Shown: piece after piece, positions 15,701-30,700 of the stretch | Layout of the letters: every line of letters starts with the position of its first letter | Numbering within the stretch: position 1 is the first letter of the stretch | Assembly (NCBI GenBank): GCA_934047225.1 | Contig: OW203987.1 | Location: forward strand, 3,933,501-3,997,500 | Direction: 5' to 3' | Origin: Ypsolopha sequella | Lineage: Eukaryota > Arthropoda > Insecta > Lepidoptera > Ypsolophidae | Length of the DNA: 64,000 nt | The notes under the pieces: generated by a model | The model's input: only the letters and a program-made list of their open reading frames with translations | Databases searched by the model: none | What the model was told of the DNA's origin: nothing | Translations under genes and position numbers: made by a program

Positions 15701-18700
15701 CACATATAGGGTGTTCCACGTTGGTTTATCAGCTCATATACAGGTTGTTTAAAAAAAAAAAATTTTTTCTTCTCTGTCGTGTTTATTTATTTTCCGTGTT
15801 CCGTTTGAACATAGCCTTTGTTATTTCGGCCCGCGCAAGTTACAAGCTATCCGCACGTTGGAGTTGGTAGCGCTCAAGTTTTTAATAACTCATTTTCACA
15901 TATAGTCACACTCATCACACATTCAATCAGCACATACACACTCAACTCATTTTCACTCACACATTCAATCAGCACATACACACTCAGCTCATTTTCACTC
16001 ACACATTCAATCAGCACATATAGACACACTCAGCTCATTTTCACTCACACATTCACTCATCAGATACACATTCAGCTCATTTTCACTCAATGAAACCAGC
16101 ACTCAGCGCACTCAGCACATTCATCACACACACACTCATCACATACACACTCAGTTCATTTTCACTCAATGACTTCAACTCCAACAGAGAATTCTTGTAA
16201 CTCCGCACAACGTGTAGTGAACGTCACTAACACACCAATTTTGTTGCCAACCGTATCACTTGAAATAGCAGACGTACATTCACTCAATCACACTCAATTT
16301 CACTCAGCACGAGCTCTGTTAGGTTTTATCTCACGTCGCGGTACTCCAGTTCTCATTCGCTCAGACTGCGGCACAAACTATGATGCAATCACTCACAAGC
16401 TCGCGAATCAGCACATAACTTGGTTCGGCGCTCTGCACGAAATAATACTCAACTCAAGAACCCTCTGCCCGATTTCATCCGACCCTACGGACTTTGAACC
16501 TCTCACGGCCGGACATTTCATTATTGGTCGTCCGTTCACCGCTCTACCTGAGCAGTCTTTTGACGACAGACCCATATCTGCTCTTAAACGGTTTCAACTC
16601 ATTCAAGCGCTCTCTCAGCGTTTTTTGACTCTCTGGTCCAGATCCTACCTCCATACCCTGCAAACCCGCTCCAAATAGCTCTCCCCTTCTTCCCCTCCTC
16701 AAGTGGGTGAACTGGTCCTCATCAAAGAGGATGACCTGCCTCCGCTCCAATGGAAGTTGGGGAGAATTCTCCGCACAATGCCTGGCAAGGATGGAGTGAT
16801 CCAAGTTGTGGATCTGGACACAGCCCATGGAGCCGCAGCCCCGGCCCCCCCAGGATGTTCACGCTAAAAAGCGTGACGTCAGCGCATGCGCAGAAAGGGT
16901 GACTCGCGACGGAATCGAGTCCTGCGCTGACCGCCGCTCGCTCGGTCTGTTCGGATCGACGAGCCTCTCAAGGCGCACGCGCGCGCGCCCGCGCAGCCGA
17001 CAGCTCTAAACAATAGACATTCGCGTCAGCACAAACAATATCGCGTACCTAAAGTGTAGTGTTAATACAAGTGCTGTGTACATCACTCAAACCAGGACAT
17101 TCAATACATCCCTGCACAGACGCCAGCTCAACTAGCCAACAAGAAGGCTCAGCACGTCACCGCATCTCCCGTCGGCCCGTCCACAGACATCATCAAAGGT
17201 CAGTCAGTTTACCCACAATCTTTTTCTTCTCTCATGTCAACCCATCCATCCTCTTTCATCATCTCTGCATTTCCTGTAGCCAGCGGCTACAGTACATTTT
17301 TTCCAAAATCTGTAAATGAAGTTCAGAATATCTTAAAAATTTATGGATAGTCTCCTAAAAGCGTTTTCCTGTAACTATAACGGTTAAGGTACCTGCCCTT
17401 ACTGTCCCGTCTCAAAAATTCACCCTGTATATTAAAATATAATTAGGGTTAAATAATTATTGTATATACCTTTATAATCTACTCATAAATACGATAGGTC
17501 ATGTCCGGATGCGAAGTTTTTTGTCTAACACTTAAAGTTTTTTTTCCGTGCATCTTTGTTCTTAGGGCATTTGATTTTGTCTGCCTCTTTCTAGACCTAT
17601 TTCCTTCCACTTTGCCGACCAGAAGAAGTTTCTCCAGATTGTTTGGGTTACTGCGTTCTAAGTGGCCAAAGTATTTAAGGAGACCCGGGGATCTGAAAAG
17701 GGCGACTTGGGTGAATCATGAAATGATTTGAAAGTAGGATAGAGTCAGAGTTTTTCCACGCGTGCAAAAGAGACGGCTTTAGAACAAAATCATAATGTGA
17801 TTCATGCAAAACGGACTTTTTAGAAGACCCGGTCGATGAGTTTTTTTTTTTGAATAGATGTACAATACTCAAAAAAAGAAATAAGTATCCAGGCCAGCGC
17901 AAACACTAGTCCTGAGATCTGATCTACAGGTGAGTGATACATGAGATGAGGAATACTTGTTCAATGTGTGCACATCACATGCACTTTTAATTTAGTATCC
18001 TTCAGCTCATCTATCAGTCGCCTTTGGGTAGGATCAAAGTGTTTGCGTTGGGCCTTTTGTCGACCGTACATGGTATTTGTGTACTAACCATTTGATGACG
18101 ATGAAAGAAAATACTGCATGCCTGAATGTATGATGTTAAGTAAATGAATGTATTTAATGTCACAGATTCCTGTCGGACTACCGCGACCTGATGGCGTGGA
18201 TCAACTCGATGATGGCTCTCGTCAGCTCAGAAGAGCTCGCCAATGACGTCACCGGTGCCGAAGCCTTGCTCGAGAGACACCAGGTATTTTACAGTTCCAA
18301 GATTACATTTGTGGTGTTGGGACATTGCAAGATACCTTGTAAATATTTCAAAACAATCTGTAGAGAACAACTCCTTTACACTTCATTACCATCTCATGCG
18401 AAATGGATTGCATATCCCTTTATCATTTGCGTCAGTATTTAGTAAACCCCCATTTTACGTGTAAATTTCATTTGATCCCTATATTTTTAGAGTCAACGTT
18501 TGGAGATTGATGCGAGATACGGCATTACGCCGCAGGTCAGAAGCACTGCACGATTGTGTGCTACCCACTCTAACTTTATACTTAATAAACATACCTACGA
18601 TTTTAGACCCTAATGCCTTTAAATTAAGATAATATTTCATATTATTTGGTCTAGAATCGACAAGTATGATAATATTAACCGTCGATTTTGGTATAGTTTT

Positions 18701-21700
18701 AATTCTAACATTAATACACCATGCTATAGTTTAAATATTATGAATTCTTTTGTATAATAATGTAAGTTGATGAATATAATGTAGTAATAGTTCAAAAAAT
18801 GGTGGCAGCATTAGTTAACATACAAAAAATTTATAAATGGCTACACAAACATATTAACCTACAAATAACAAAATTAGGAAGTATCTACGTCATTTTGTTA
18901 TAAAACTCCCATCATAATGTGAAGGTTCTCCAACGTTATGATGTTTTGTCTTTGTATGTCTTCAGTGTTGTGTTGAATGTTATTTTATATTTGAGTGTTA
19001 CATCTTCGATCAACAAACAAATTGCCAGTAACCGAAGCGTTCCTGTCAACTTACTCAGAGCTTCACTCATCGGTTTTAATCGAAGATGATATTTATTATT
19101 ATTGAAAATATTGTTTTGTGCGTGTGTTGTGTTCCTGTCTTTCTCATTTATTGTTTTCGGTTTGATAATTGGTTTTATGTTGTACTCACGTAGTCTATAT
19201 TCACTTACATTTACACACCAATACCATTTTAAAACACTTACGTTTACTATTATACTGTTACAAATTAGGAAGTTTAGTTAGTTTTTCGAAGAAGGATTTT
19301 ATTAGTTCTATTCAAGTGATATCTCAACCGATCGGTTGATCTGGGACCTTATTGCTAACTTCAACATCTAACACTATCGCTTTCAAAAGTACGCATTGAC
19401 CTGGGCCAGATGAAGGCAGTCTAAATCTGCTGAAACTGGTCGTCTATCCCGATCATAACACGTATTGAGGTGAGCCGTTTTCATATAAATCAGAAATGAC
19501 CTGTTAAGTCATTTCTAGCCAATCACGACATCTCTGAAAGCGATAGCGATAGATGTTAAAGTTAGACGATAAATGCTCTGGGCGACCTTCACCTATTTAC
19601 ATTTCACCCTTTAAATTCTCATTAACGCTAAAAAAATAAATCGCAGTTCGAATCCATGTTACATATTAGCGGCCTTAATTTGTTTATTTTCAAGGTTTTG
19701 CAAATAATAAAAGCTATATAAGTATAATGTTTTATTCAATTTTCAAATTTTAAGTTGATATCAACAATTTATATTTTATGTGATTTTCGATAAATCGTGT
19801 ATTTTTTATCCATATTTTAAATAGCTTCCGTATGTAACAGGAACACCGCACAGAGATGGACGCGCGCGCCGGCACGTTCCAAGCTCTAGAACTGTTCGGT
19901 CAGCAGCTGCTGCAGGGCGGCCACTACGCCAGCCTCGACATACAGGAGAAACTGAACAGCATGGCCGACGCCCGGCAGGAGCTTGAGAAGTGAGTTATCT
20001 TACAAATAACTATAATTTCTAGCTCTTATCTCGTCGTATGTTACCTTAACATCTCGTAAATACATTACAAACGTATTATATATATACTCCATACATTAAA
20101 GCTTGATTAGAATGACAGGTCTCATCAGTTCATAGATTGTGTTAGGTATTGTTGAAATTTTAGAAATCATTTTTGTTAACAAATTGTTTTATTATTTCGT
20201 ACAGGCCACTCAGTTTTCAAAAATAAATAAATCATACACTGTCAACCGCCAACGAAAAACAAACTGTATCATAGCAGTCTAATTACCTTATTAACTTGGT
20301 ATAACATAATTTATTTATTGTTGTATAAAGAACTCCCGACCAAGGCTGGATCCAGCCTGTGAGCCAGGGGAGGGGGTCACAGGCTCCGAATTATTCCAAA
20401 TATATAATAAAATTTCGTGCAATTTTAGGTAAATTTAGCGTGTCTGTATAGAAAAAAAAGTTGAACTAGGCCCAGGGTATTTAGAATAAGAAGAAGTTAA
20501 AATGCAAGATGAATATTTTCCATGATTTCTATTCTAACGATACCTTCGTTGTGTAGGGCGTGGGTGGCGCGTCGCGTGAAGCTCGACCAAAACCTCGAGC
20601 TGCAGCTGTTCTACCGCGACTGTGAGCAGGCGGAGGGCTGGATGGGCGCGCGGGAGGCGTTCCTGGCGCCGCAGGACCAGCCCGACCAGGCCTCCACCGA
20701 CAACGTCGAGCAGCTCATCAAGAAGCACGAGGACTTCGACAAGGCGATCAACGCTCATGTCTGTATCTACCTCACCTTATTCAACACATTATTTTTTCAG
20801 AGGCTTCTATCACCCACTAGTTCGTTGCGGACACCTCTTTCTTTTTGGAAACTATCTACATGCTGGGTACACGCATACTTAGGATAAAGGGTCAAATTAG
20901 TAAAGGGCAAAACGTGATGAAAGCCATCTAATACTATTTAGGGTTACATACCTCATCATGGGAAAACGGAACCCTTATAGGATGGCTTTGTTCCCGTATG
21001 TCTATCTGTCTGTCCGTATGTCAAGACCCTTCTTAGGAACGTTTTGAGGTATCAAGTTGAAATTAATATAGAATACCAAGGTTTCATACTGCTATAAAAA
21101 AATCAAGATTCTAGTTTCAATAGAACGGACCGTGTTGTGTGAAAAAATACTAATAGTGAACGGTATGTCGTACAGGAGGAGAAGATCGCTCAGCTACAGA
21201 CGCTGGCGGAACAGCTGATCGCGTCGGAGCACTACGCGGCGCCCGCCATCGACGACAAGCGCAAGCAGGTGCTCGACCGCTGGCGGCACCTGAAGGAGGC
21301 GCTCATTGAGAAGAGATGCCGGTATGTGCTCGTGTATCTATGTACTGTGTAACCTGGTGTAAACTTTAGGAAGGATGTTGATGCTGTTGCTTTTTGGCAC
21401 TTGGTGGAGGAATACATAATAATGAACGGAAAATCTCTTGTTACTATCGCAGAAATTTATTGTAACCTGCGCTAACAATAGTACATTGTTCACCGAGGGA
21501 AGAAAGGGGAAGATTACCAACGAGGGTGTAGTTTGAGGCCCGAGGCGAAGCCAAGGGCCTCAATACACACGAGTTGGGAATCGCACTTTCTCCCGAGTGA
21601 TACATAGTGCTTTATACTACACCTGCGAGGAAATAGTATCATTTTACTTTTAATCAAGATACAATAAAATAAACTGACTGACTCGCGTGCGATTGTCACT

Positions 21701-24700
21701 TTTTTTTTTTTTTTTTTTCATTTTCCCACTAAGTGGAAAGGCAAAGGGATCTTAGCCCATACAGCCATGTTTGACGTTATAGTTTTTTATGTTTATATGC
21801 ACTATCCTCTTCTGTTGAGGATCATCTGAAAGGTCTGTCCTGTCTAAGTCACTGTCCTGTCGTTTCCGCTATAATGATAGCCTTGTAACGCAAATACAAC
21901 AGGGTTAGAAAAAACACACGAAAAGGCACAGCCCGCACTTTTGTTCCATTGAACAACACACTACACAGGTTACGGCGATTTTAATTCACAATATCCTATC
22001 ACTATTGTTGATCAAAACACCAAAAATGCAATATTTTTTCAATAAAACAAAAAAACGACGCCATCACGTCTTCGCGCCTTTTTTCCAACCTTTTATTTCC
22101 TTCTTATTTTTTATTATGTGCAGGAAAAGCAAGTGGCCAGTATCATTTTTCGAGTTTTATGTACGAGTTCGCAAAATAATACTGGCCACTTGGCCACTTG
22201 CTCATTCTTTATGTTATTTAAAAAAAAAAAAAAAGCACGTTAACAATGGATTTGCATATACTTTTTCTGCCCGCTCAAGCACATTAACAATGAATTTTCA
22301 TACACTTTTGCCGCCCGCATATTTGTATGACAGTAATGACGTACTTTCTGCATCGTTTTCAACAAAGAAAGAAGGTACTTTCCGAGCAAGTGTAGTATAA
22401 AGGTTATTTACCATCTTGAAGTAAATCGAGCTGCTTTAACTTGACAGAATATTGCCTACACTTGGAGATACAAAACGGATTTAGAGCAGTAACCCGGTGA
22501 TTAGGTAACGGATAAGAACACACGTTGTTTGACGAAATGACCAGAAAAACATCGCTTTAACTGAACTTCATGTCTTTCTCCGCATGTTATGTATCCATTC
22601 ATCAGACTTTGTTCGTCTACTGCTGGACATAGGCCTTTCCAATATTTTGTCACTTTTTGCCGTCCTCCATCCTCATCACCCAGCCACCATTCGCGACGTC
22701 CTTCAGGTCGTCGGTCCAACGGGTTCGAGACCAGCCTACGCTTCGCTTTGTTATACGTGGTCTCCATCCCAACGCCTTTCGGCCCTAACGGCCATCATGT
22801 CAGCGACAAATATGCGATATGTTATGTATGCGATGCTATAATCCCTTCAACTCCCTTAAAGTGAGGCGTACATGTGAGTTAATGGTAACCACATGTCGCA
22901 TATTACGTGGCGACCCCGATTGCCCAGCGATGGTGAAGCAAGTATGTAGGCTGTTTGCTCCTAATAAATACACCCGAGTACGATCGCATCGACTACTGTC
23001 AGTGCCTACCACCAATACCGTAGCACACCGCACGAAGCTTAACGCTCTCTTGACCTCAGTGCCAGAGTGTGACTTATTTTTTGACAGATTGATGGATGTA
23101 ATGCGAGAGTGCTTAAGGTTCTGTGAGAAAGAGGCTTCTCTGACTATGTCCCTACATTTAAACTGTTAGATTAGTTATTTTGTATTGCCATATGATGAAT
23201 TTTAATTTTATGTGTAAACTATATGTTTGTGAATGTTTTTATTTGTATTTGTAAAAACTTAATTATACAGTGCAATGGATATCTATCTGTAATGTTGTAT
23301 AAATAATAAATAAATAATGAAACTGATGGTCCACAGTTTGGGAGACGAGCAGACCCTGCAGCAGTTCTCCCGTGACGCTGACGAGATGGAGAACTGGATC
23401 GCTGAGAAACTGCAGCTCGCCACTGAAGAAAGCTACAAGGTAACTCTATTCACATCGTTTCCTCAGATACTGTTGCAAGAAACTCTGATAGATTAGTTCA
23501 ATAGTCCAATACTCTAGTTTCACGATCAAACATTACCAAACTATTTGAAAATCACTCTTAACATTCGATTTCAGTTTCAACTAGATTAAAGGTGTAAAAG
23601 TAACGTCCTACAAGCAAACATTGTTACTAAAATCCTGGTGGTTTAAATCACGTAGATGTTTAGTGAACTAATTCCCACTTCCCCGTGCCCCACCCCCTCC
23701 AGGACCCGGCCAACATCCAGTCCAAGCACCAGAAGCACCAGGCGTTCGAGGCGGAGCTGGCGGCCAACGCGGAGCGCATCCAGTCCGTGCTCGCCATGGG
23801 TGGGAACCTCGTGCAGCGTGGGCAGTGCAGTGGCAGCGAGGACGCCGTACAGGTATCTATCTAAACATCATTCGTCACGAGGGTACGTCCAGAGTCACAG
23901 ATAGATAGATAGATAACTTCTTTATTCCATTTCCACAGCATTACACGACAAAGAAAACAAAAAATACACATTTAACAATTAAACAATTAAAAATGAAAAA
24001 AAAAAATAATAACACAACTAAAACTAATAAATAATGTAAGTGCTGTGGTAGTGGAAAAGGTCCTCAACTCAGCATAATGCAGAAGCAAGCCAAGCAAGAA
24101 GATTTTCAGTTGAGCCCCGTTTCCAAAACCGACCTTATGCTATAATACAAAATAGGTGAACAATTGCTAAGAGCCGGTGGCAATATTAAAGTTAAAAACA
24201 AAAACAAAAAGTTTCCACACTCGTGCATCCACACGTCTCAGCGTGATGAGTGGTGAACCCTATCGCCGTACTTCGGTTACATATTTGTGCTGAACAATAG
24301 TGTTATGATATCTATGGCTGTGGGTCGCCCTCCAAAGAACGCACACGTGCCCGTATGTAATTGGAAGCCGGAACATGCACAAATACTAAATTTTTAAAAT
24401 TTTATGTTTAGGTTTTCCTAATTTAAAATTATATTCCTAGCCTTCTTCTTTGGGTCGTTAAGGTGGATGGTCCAATGTAGTTTCTATAAAAAACCTGTGA
24501 GAACCAGTAACGACGACTGAAGTATTATTGTTTAATTCTGTTACACTAATCAAAGTCTTCTTGTACGAGTTCCACTATTTTATTTCTTTAATTATTGCGG
24601 CTAGTTTCGTCTATTTGACATCGTCGACTTTGATTAGTGTTAGAATGAAGTTCCATCAAGGAGTCACACCTTACAGTATAAATTAATTCTGTTACCTTTT

Positions 24701-27700
24701 TCCACACGTTCCATCAACTTTACACCCGCGAATATTCAGTTTTTATTAGAAACAAAATGTTTTAACAGTCCAATTTTGCAATTTAAAGCTTTCATACATT
24801 GGATTACAAAAGCTTTAAATAACAAAATTAGATTCTAAAAAAGTTTGTTTGTAAAAAAACCGATTATTCGCGGGTGTAAAGTTGATAGAACGTGTCGAAA
24901 AAGGTAACAGAATTAAATAATAATACTTCTGTCGTCGTTATTTGTTCCCACAAGTTTGTATGAAGATTGCCTTGGACCATCCACCTTAATAAAGTAAACG
25001 GTGAGGTAGCTTTTCATAATGTATGTAATTTATTTCAATCGGTAGACTTAGTGACGACAATCAAACCATTATATTTCTTTTGTAATATTCCATTTGATAC
25101 TAGCCATGGGTCTTCAGTATACTCAGTGCAAGGAAACAGGGCAAAATATTGAAGGAATAACTAATTTATGTTACTTAATGCGAGTAATTGATAGATAGAT
25201 AGATAGATATAATCTTTATTTACTCAGCATAATCAACAAAATATTACAAACACATTTTATGTAGAAAACAAAACTTGGAAGTGCTGGGTAAAAAGGCCCG
25301 GACTCAGACTGCAACACTGTTATTATGCCAGAACCATTGTTTTTTCACGCGTACTTTCGACATTTTAAAGTAAATACTTACATGGATACAACTAGTTACA
25401 GTATAATACATACTACTATTTTATTTATATAACAGTAATTATGGTATGCAATAAACATACATAGATAATAAGCGAGTAATCAATATGTAGTTATAAAGTA
25501 AGCAGATCATTAATGCTCTAATGAAAAACTATCTGTACAGATAAATAAATAAATAACAATTTTATTAATATAACATTAGTAATAAATAATCGATGGTGCG
25601 CAGGCTCGCCTCTCGTCCATCGCAGACCAGTGGGAGTTCCTGACTCAGAAGACAACGGAGAAGTCTCTCAAACTGAAGGAAGCCAACAAACAGCGCACAT
25701 ACATCGCCGCCGTCAAGGACCTAGACTTCTGGCTAGGAGAGGTAACTTGAAATTTATTAACATCAAAGTATATAAGGTCTTTCAATTTAAATGGAAAGTA
25801 ATTTAGGAGGTGATTCAGTATCGTTAATACTACACATTCCACTGCAAAGCAATTTTTTTTGCGCGAACTTTTTCTTCACTTCTCAGTACAAAGTGGTCCG
25901 ATCAGCTGACTCAGTTTGTATGGACAAGTGAAGAAAAAGTTCGCGCAAAAAAATGTACTTTGCAGTGGTAGGAATGTGATGTATTAACGATACTGAATCA
26001 CCTCCTTAATTACTTACCATTTAAATTGGAAGACCTTATGTATATAAGATAATTTTGACATCTATACATTTTAATTCTTATTTCAGGTCGAAAGTTTGCT
26101 GACATCTGAAGACTCCGGCAAGGATCTGGCCTCAGTACAGAATCTCATGAAGAAGCATCAGCTGGTCGAAGCTGACATTCAAGCTCACGAAGACAGGATC
26201 AAGGGTACCTATTTTGTTACAGTACTTTTATTTCACAACACGACGCGATTTCATTTCATTTCAGGCTTGGTTGTAGTAGTGAGTCACTTATACGTTGCTG
26301 AAGTGTGCGTAAGCGCGGGAACTAGGCAATAACACTCACGCACACCAGCAACGTATAACGTGTACGAACTAGAGAACGTCAATAACGGTTGAAATTAATT
26401 ATTGTTTAATATAGTTAATTGTTAAAAAAGAAATATCACTAATTTTATTGGTTGAAAATATTCGTTAAAATTTTCATTGAATGCGACCATTGAATAAAAA
26501 TTTTAATAAATATTTTCAACCAATAAACAAATACTCTATAATTTTTGATACCCATGGAAATGGTTGCAAGTAGGTTATTTTGCAAAACAACTTGACAATC
26601 TTCACATTTAACGGAAAACAACAACAACGCGACGACGCATCTTTGTTTTTCAAGTAACACAACAAAACTAACCTAATAATCGACCAATAACCAATCGAAA
26701 TATGTGTTATAAATATCTGCCGGAGAATTTGATATGATATTTTTATTCGATAATGTTAATTCATCATTATATATCATTACATTTGTATATCATGGTTCAT
26801 TTTCAATATTCGTTAAGTTTAATGGTTAATGGTTACATTCATCATCTCTAGCACGAACTACTACAACCAAGCCTGACGTCACGTCGTGAGAGATAAATAC
26901 TTCACAAATGTTAATTGAATTTTATATAGAAACCATATATCAAAAAACAATAATATTAAAACGTCTAATTTGTGTGCGATGCGCCTGAGGTTAGTAACTG
27001 ATGGGGAGCGGTAAGAGGTGCGTCAAGGACACTAACACAATGTGCTTCCTTAATAGCCAAGCACTATCGCGACTGATGGAAAGCGTCAGACACTGTTCAG
27101 GTGAAGCGTTAATTAGGGCCTCCCGCTAAAATCTACGGAAGTTCGTAATGGACTAATGGCTGATACTACGCAACTGCCTGTAACCACTCACGGTACATTC
27201 TTACCGCTCCGCCACAATGTGGGCACACACAGTACGAAATCGTGCGAACAAATTCACAGTGAAGAAGCGGACGCGGCGTGTGAAATTGTATCGCCGCTGC
27301 CAGCGCCCGCGCATTCAATGGATGGGGCCTTACCCGGTCCGTCGCCCAACGACTATGGTCGTATATCGCACGAGCCTGTTCCCTACAAGTTGAATTTCTA
27401 ATGTGTTCTTTTTATAACAGATATGAACGAGCAAGCTGACTCCTTGCTGTCGAGCGGTCAGTTCGACAACGCCGGTATCGGCGAGCGCCGCGCCGGTATC
27501 AACGAGCGGTTCGAGCGCGTGCGCAACCTCGCCGCGCACCGCCGCGCGCGCCTCGACGAGGCCAACACGCTGCACCAGTTCTTTAGAGATATCGCCGACG
27601 AGGAGTCCTGGATCAAGTTAGTTGTCTTGCGATCGTGTAAACTACTTGCAAACACATCCCATTTGACACTCTCCATAGATACCTTACTTGACTGTCCATT

Positions 27701-30700
27701 GATCTCCAAAATCCATGAGACCATTTTTTTCATGTTTGGAGCCTAGCAGTAGTTCTCTAGTTGCATGCCTAATTTCGTTGCAGCAGTTCTAGAATGTAGC
27801 ATGAGAATGCTATTAAAAATAGTTTTTCGGCGTAACTCTAAAAAACCAGAATAATAACCGAAATAATTATGAAGGTACACGATATGACGTCATAACTTTT
27901 TATTGCGATATCTTAATATTAAGGTAACCAAACTTTTCGCTAACGAAAAATAACTCTACCTTTAAATTTGTAGATATATTAATAATTTGCAATATTCCGC
28001 TAACCACTCTTACCATGCTATTCAAAATGCAGACTCAAGCACCGCCCGCCCTCCCGCATAAAACATGCACAAGCAAAGCAAGCAGTACGAGCACAAAATA
28101 AAGCAATCTTAAATAACAAGCAAGAAAACTTATCGACACGTGTTTCGCCTCTAAACGAGGCATCCTCGGGATGTGTAGTCCGCCCGAAAAAATTTCATTT
28201 TTGCTGTCGAGCATGGTAAGAATAGCATGGTAAGAGTGGTTAGCGGAATATTGCAAATTATTAATATATCTACAAATTTATGATGGACTTCCGCAAAGTA
28301 ACGCCTTTTTCAATAAATTTTAACTCTACCTTTATTTTTTATGCTTCGTAAAACCTAAAACAAAAAGGTTTTCTTTGTTACGATGCCGCTTCCGCGCCTG
28401 CCGCTACCTACGCTGCCCCATTGAATCCTGTGAATTCGGTACCGTAGTATTCCGGTAGCGTTACTTTAAATACCAACCGCGTCCGATAAACAAAGCGTTA
28501 CCATTATTTTATACCGATAGCGTAACCTTAACAGCTTTCAAGTCCTGTTAAAAAAAATAATCTTGCATTACAATAACAGAACATTCGAAATAGCCACATA
28601 ACAATTAATAGGCATGAAAGGCCATGAAAGCCGCTACTGCGACGCACCGATATGATCAATACGTCAAGACATAACCCACGGGCCTCTCGTTTCTCAACCG
28701 AACGCGTTAGAACAAACATATTGTAAAAATGGTGTATTGCAGCGTGGCAAATTGTTCTAACTCTTTAAATAACGCAAATAAGACATCCAAAGGAATTTCA
28801 TTTCACTCGTAAGTAATTTAAACATGTATTTACTGTGATATTTACAGAATAAACCTCGCGGTAAATAAAATTTCAACTTGAAATATTTAGCATTGTAGCG
28901 AGTAGCGTTGAAATTAGACAATATTTTGTCCATTGTAGGTTATAAAGAGTGTCACACATAGAATATTTATCAACACGGACCTAATTGTGTCATAGTACGG
29001 CCGCTGGTCATGGCTCTTTACACACATTGGCACAGTGCCATGACGTGTTTGGTATTTTACATCTAAGCTTCATAGAAATACGGTGTTATTTTGGCTGTAT
29101 GAAGACGGGTGAATCCATGTGTGCGCCGCGTATGTTTGCTATCTAGGTAATACTACGATACTACGTTATTCCAAAAAGTAGCGACAGAGGTTCTCAAATA
29201 AAATTTGTCTCACGCCATCCCCGTGGAAATAGCAAATATGAATAGATACTACTATAGATTCTAGATGTACTATTACAGTGAAACTAGTCAGGCTAAATCT
29301 GAATAAATTATGAATAGATACTCTATTTCCGTACAGAGAGAAGAAACTGTTGGTGGCGTCCGACGACTACGGGCGCGACCTCACCGGAGTACAGAACCTG
29401 CTGAAGAAGCACAAGCGTCTGGAAGCCGAACTGGCGAGCCACGAGCCCGCCATCCAGGCCGTGCAGGAAGCCGGTTTGTTTCAAATATTATTTATTATTC
29501 TCCATGCGTAATGAATGACTAATGACGTAACTTTACCGACAACGGTTATTAAACGAAGACTCCATTTTTTTTTTGCCTTTAGCAAGACTGCATTGTAGGG
29601 ATTCCCTTTTAATTAACCCTTTTTAGGATTCCGTACCCAAAGGATAACCAACGGGACCCTATTACTAAGACTCCGCTGTCCGTCTGTCTGTTCGTCTGTA
29701 ACCAGGCTGTATCTCATGAACCGTGATAGTTAGACAGTTGAAATTTTCACAGATGATGTATTTCGGTTGCCGCTATAACAACAAATACTAAAACATAGAA
29801 TAAAATAAATATTTAAGGGGGCTCCCATACAACAGACATGTTTTTTTGGCCGTTTTTATAGATAATGGTACGGAACCCTTCGTGCGCGAGTCCGACTCGC
29901 ACTTGGCCGGTTTTCTAATGTTCATTTTATTATTGTCGTGAAGAAAACAGTTTTTCACAAAATTTATATGTGGCCTACTCTGTTTAACCGGTTTTGTTAT
30001 AATGTCATTTGTATGGCTTATAAAATAAATAAGATTTTAAAAAAACTTATCATGGGCTAATAAAGACAACTTAATAAATTACGTATACATTGCCTATTTT
30101 CAAATTAACGATAATCAGTCGAGCGCTTTTGGGATGGAAATATGCCCAAGCACGTATGCAAAATAAGAATCATGAGCAGCGTTGTGTTACTGTGACTTTC
30201 TTAATATAGTCATTAATTATTATAAAATTGTAATATTCCCGTCGCTAGGTGAGAAGCTGATGGACGTGTCAAACCTCGGCGTCCCGGAGATCGAGCAGCG
30301 ACTGAAGGCGCTCGCGCTGGCCTGGTCGGAGCTGCAGGCGTTGGCGGCCGAGCGCGGCGCCAAGCTGCAGCAGTCGCTCGCCTACCAGCAGTTCCTTGCC
30401 AAGGTGGACGAGGAGGAGGCGTGGATCAGGTATTGTACATCCCTGTTCTAGCCCTGTTACAACCACTGACTACTACCATAGACTAAATTAATACTTAGTC
30501 TATGCTACTACACATACGACCGGCGCACTTAGGACAGGTTAGATCTAAAGGCCTATTCCGAAGTGACAAAATTCGGTCGAATATCGTTCGGTCGTATATC
30601 CATCTCTATCACACTTTATATGCGTGCGTCAGAGATGGACGCATGGTTGAACGATAAACGATCGACCGAATCTTTTTGGGAGTGCCGGGCCAGGACCGGC

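Larger units (their letters stand above)
14267..17291 (+). mobile_element. defective BEL/Pao-type LTR retrotransposon
   Basis: Two direct LTRs (14267-14699 and 16856-17291) start TGTTCACGC and end GCGGCTACA. The target-site duplication is GTACA (14262-14266 and 17292-17296). The 2.1-kb interior keeps only the 3' end of pol, so gag, protease, reverse transcriptase and RNase H are gone. The sequence after the left LTR (TTTTTGGTCCTTCGGCCGG) is where a primer-binding site is expected. Inserted inside the right arm of the DNA transposon. Confidence 0.88.
13461..17430. mobile_element. long-TIR DNA transposon split by an LTR element
   Basis: The left arm (13461 to about 13765) reappears inverted as 14118-14266 plus 17292-17430. 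Ends read ATACAGGGTGAATTTTTGAG and its complement. Without the LTR insertion the element would be about 940 bp with arms near 300 bp. Between the arms, a fragment at 13972-14095 encodes a piece ([18 protein letters not shown] then YPLRQVPS) like the N-terminal region of a Tc1/mariner-like transposase group (DUF4817 type). Non-autonomous remnant. Confidence 0.8.

Noticed and set aside
15577..15870. 97-codon frame with Phe-rich stretch
   Set aside because: Produced by a poly-T run in the interior of the retrotransposon.
14214..17009. Open frames of 67-68 codons at the starts of both LTRs, and 86-138-codon frames just after
   Set aside because: They lie in LTR sequence present twice, have biased GC-rich composition and match no protein; they are chance frames.
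27156..27401. Possible alternative spectrin exon or small gene (81 codons)
   Set aside because: No spectrin-like helix pattern, no splice sites that keep phase, and no Kozak or upstream context.
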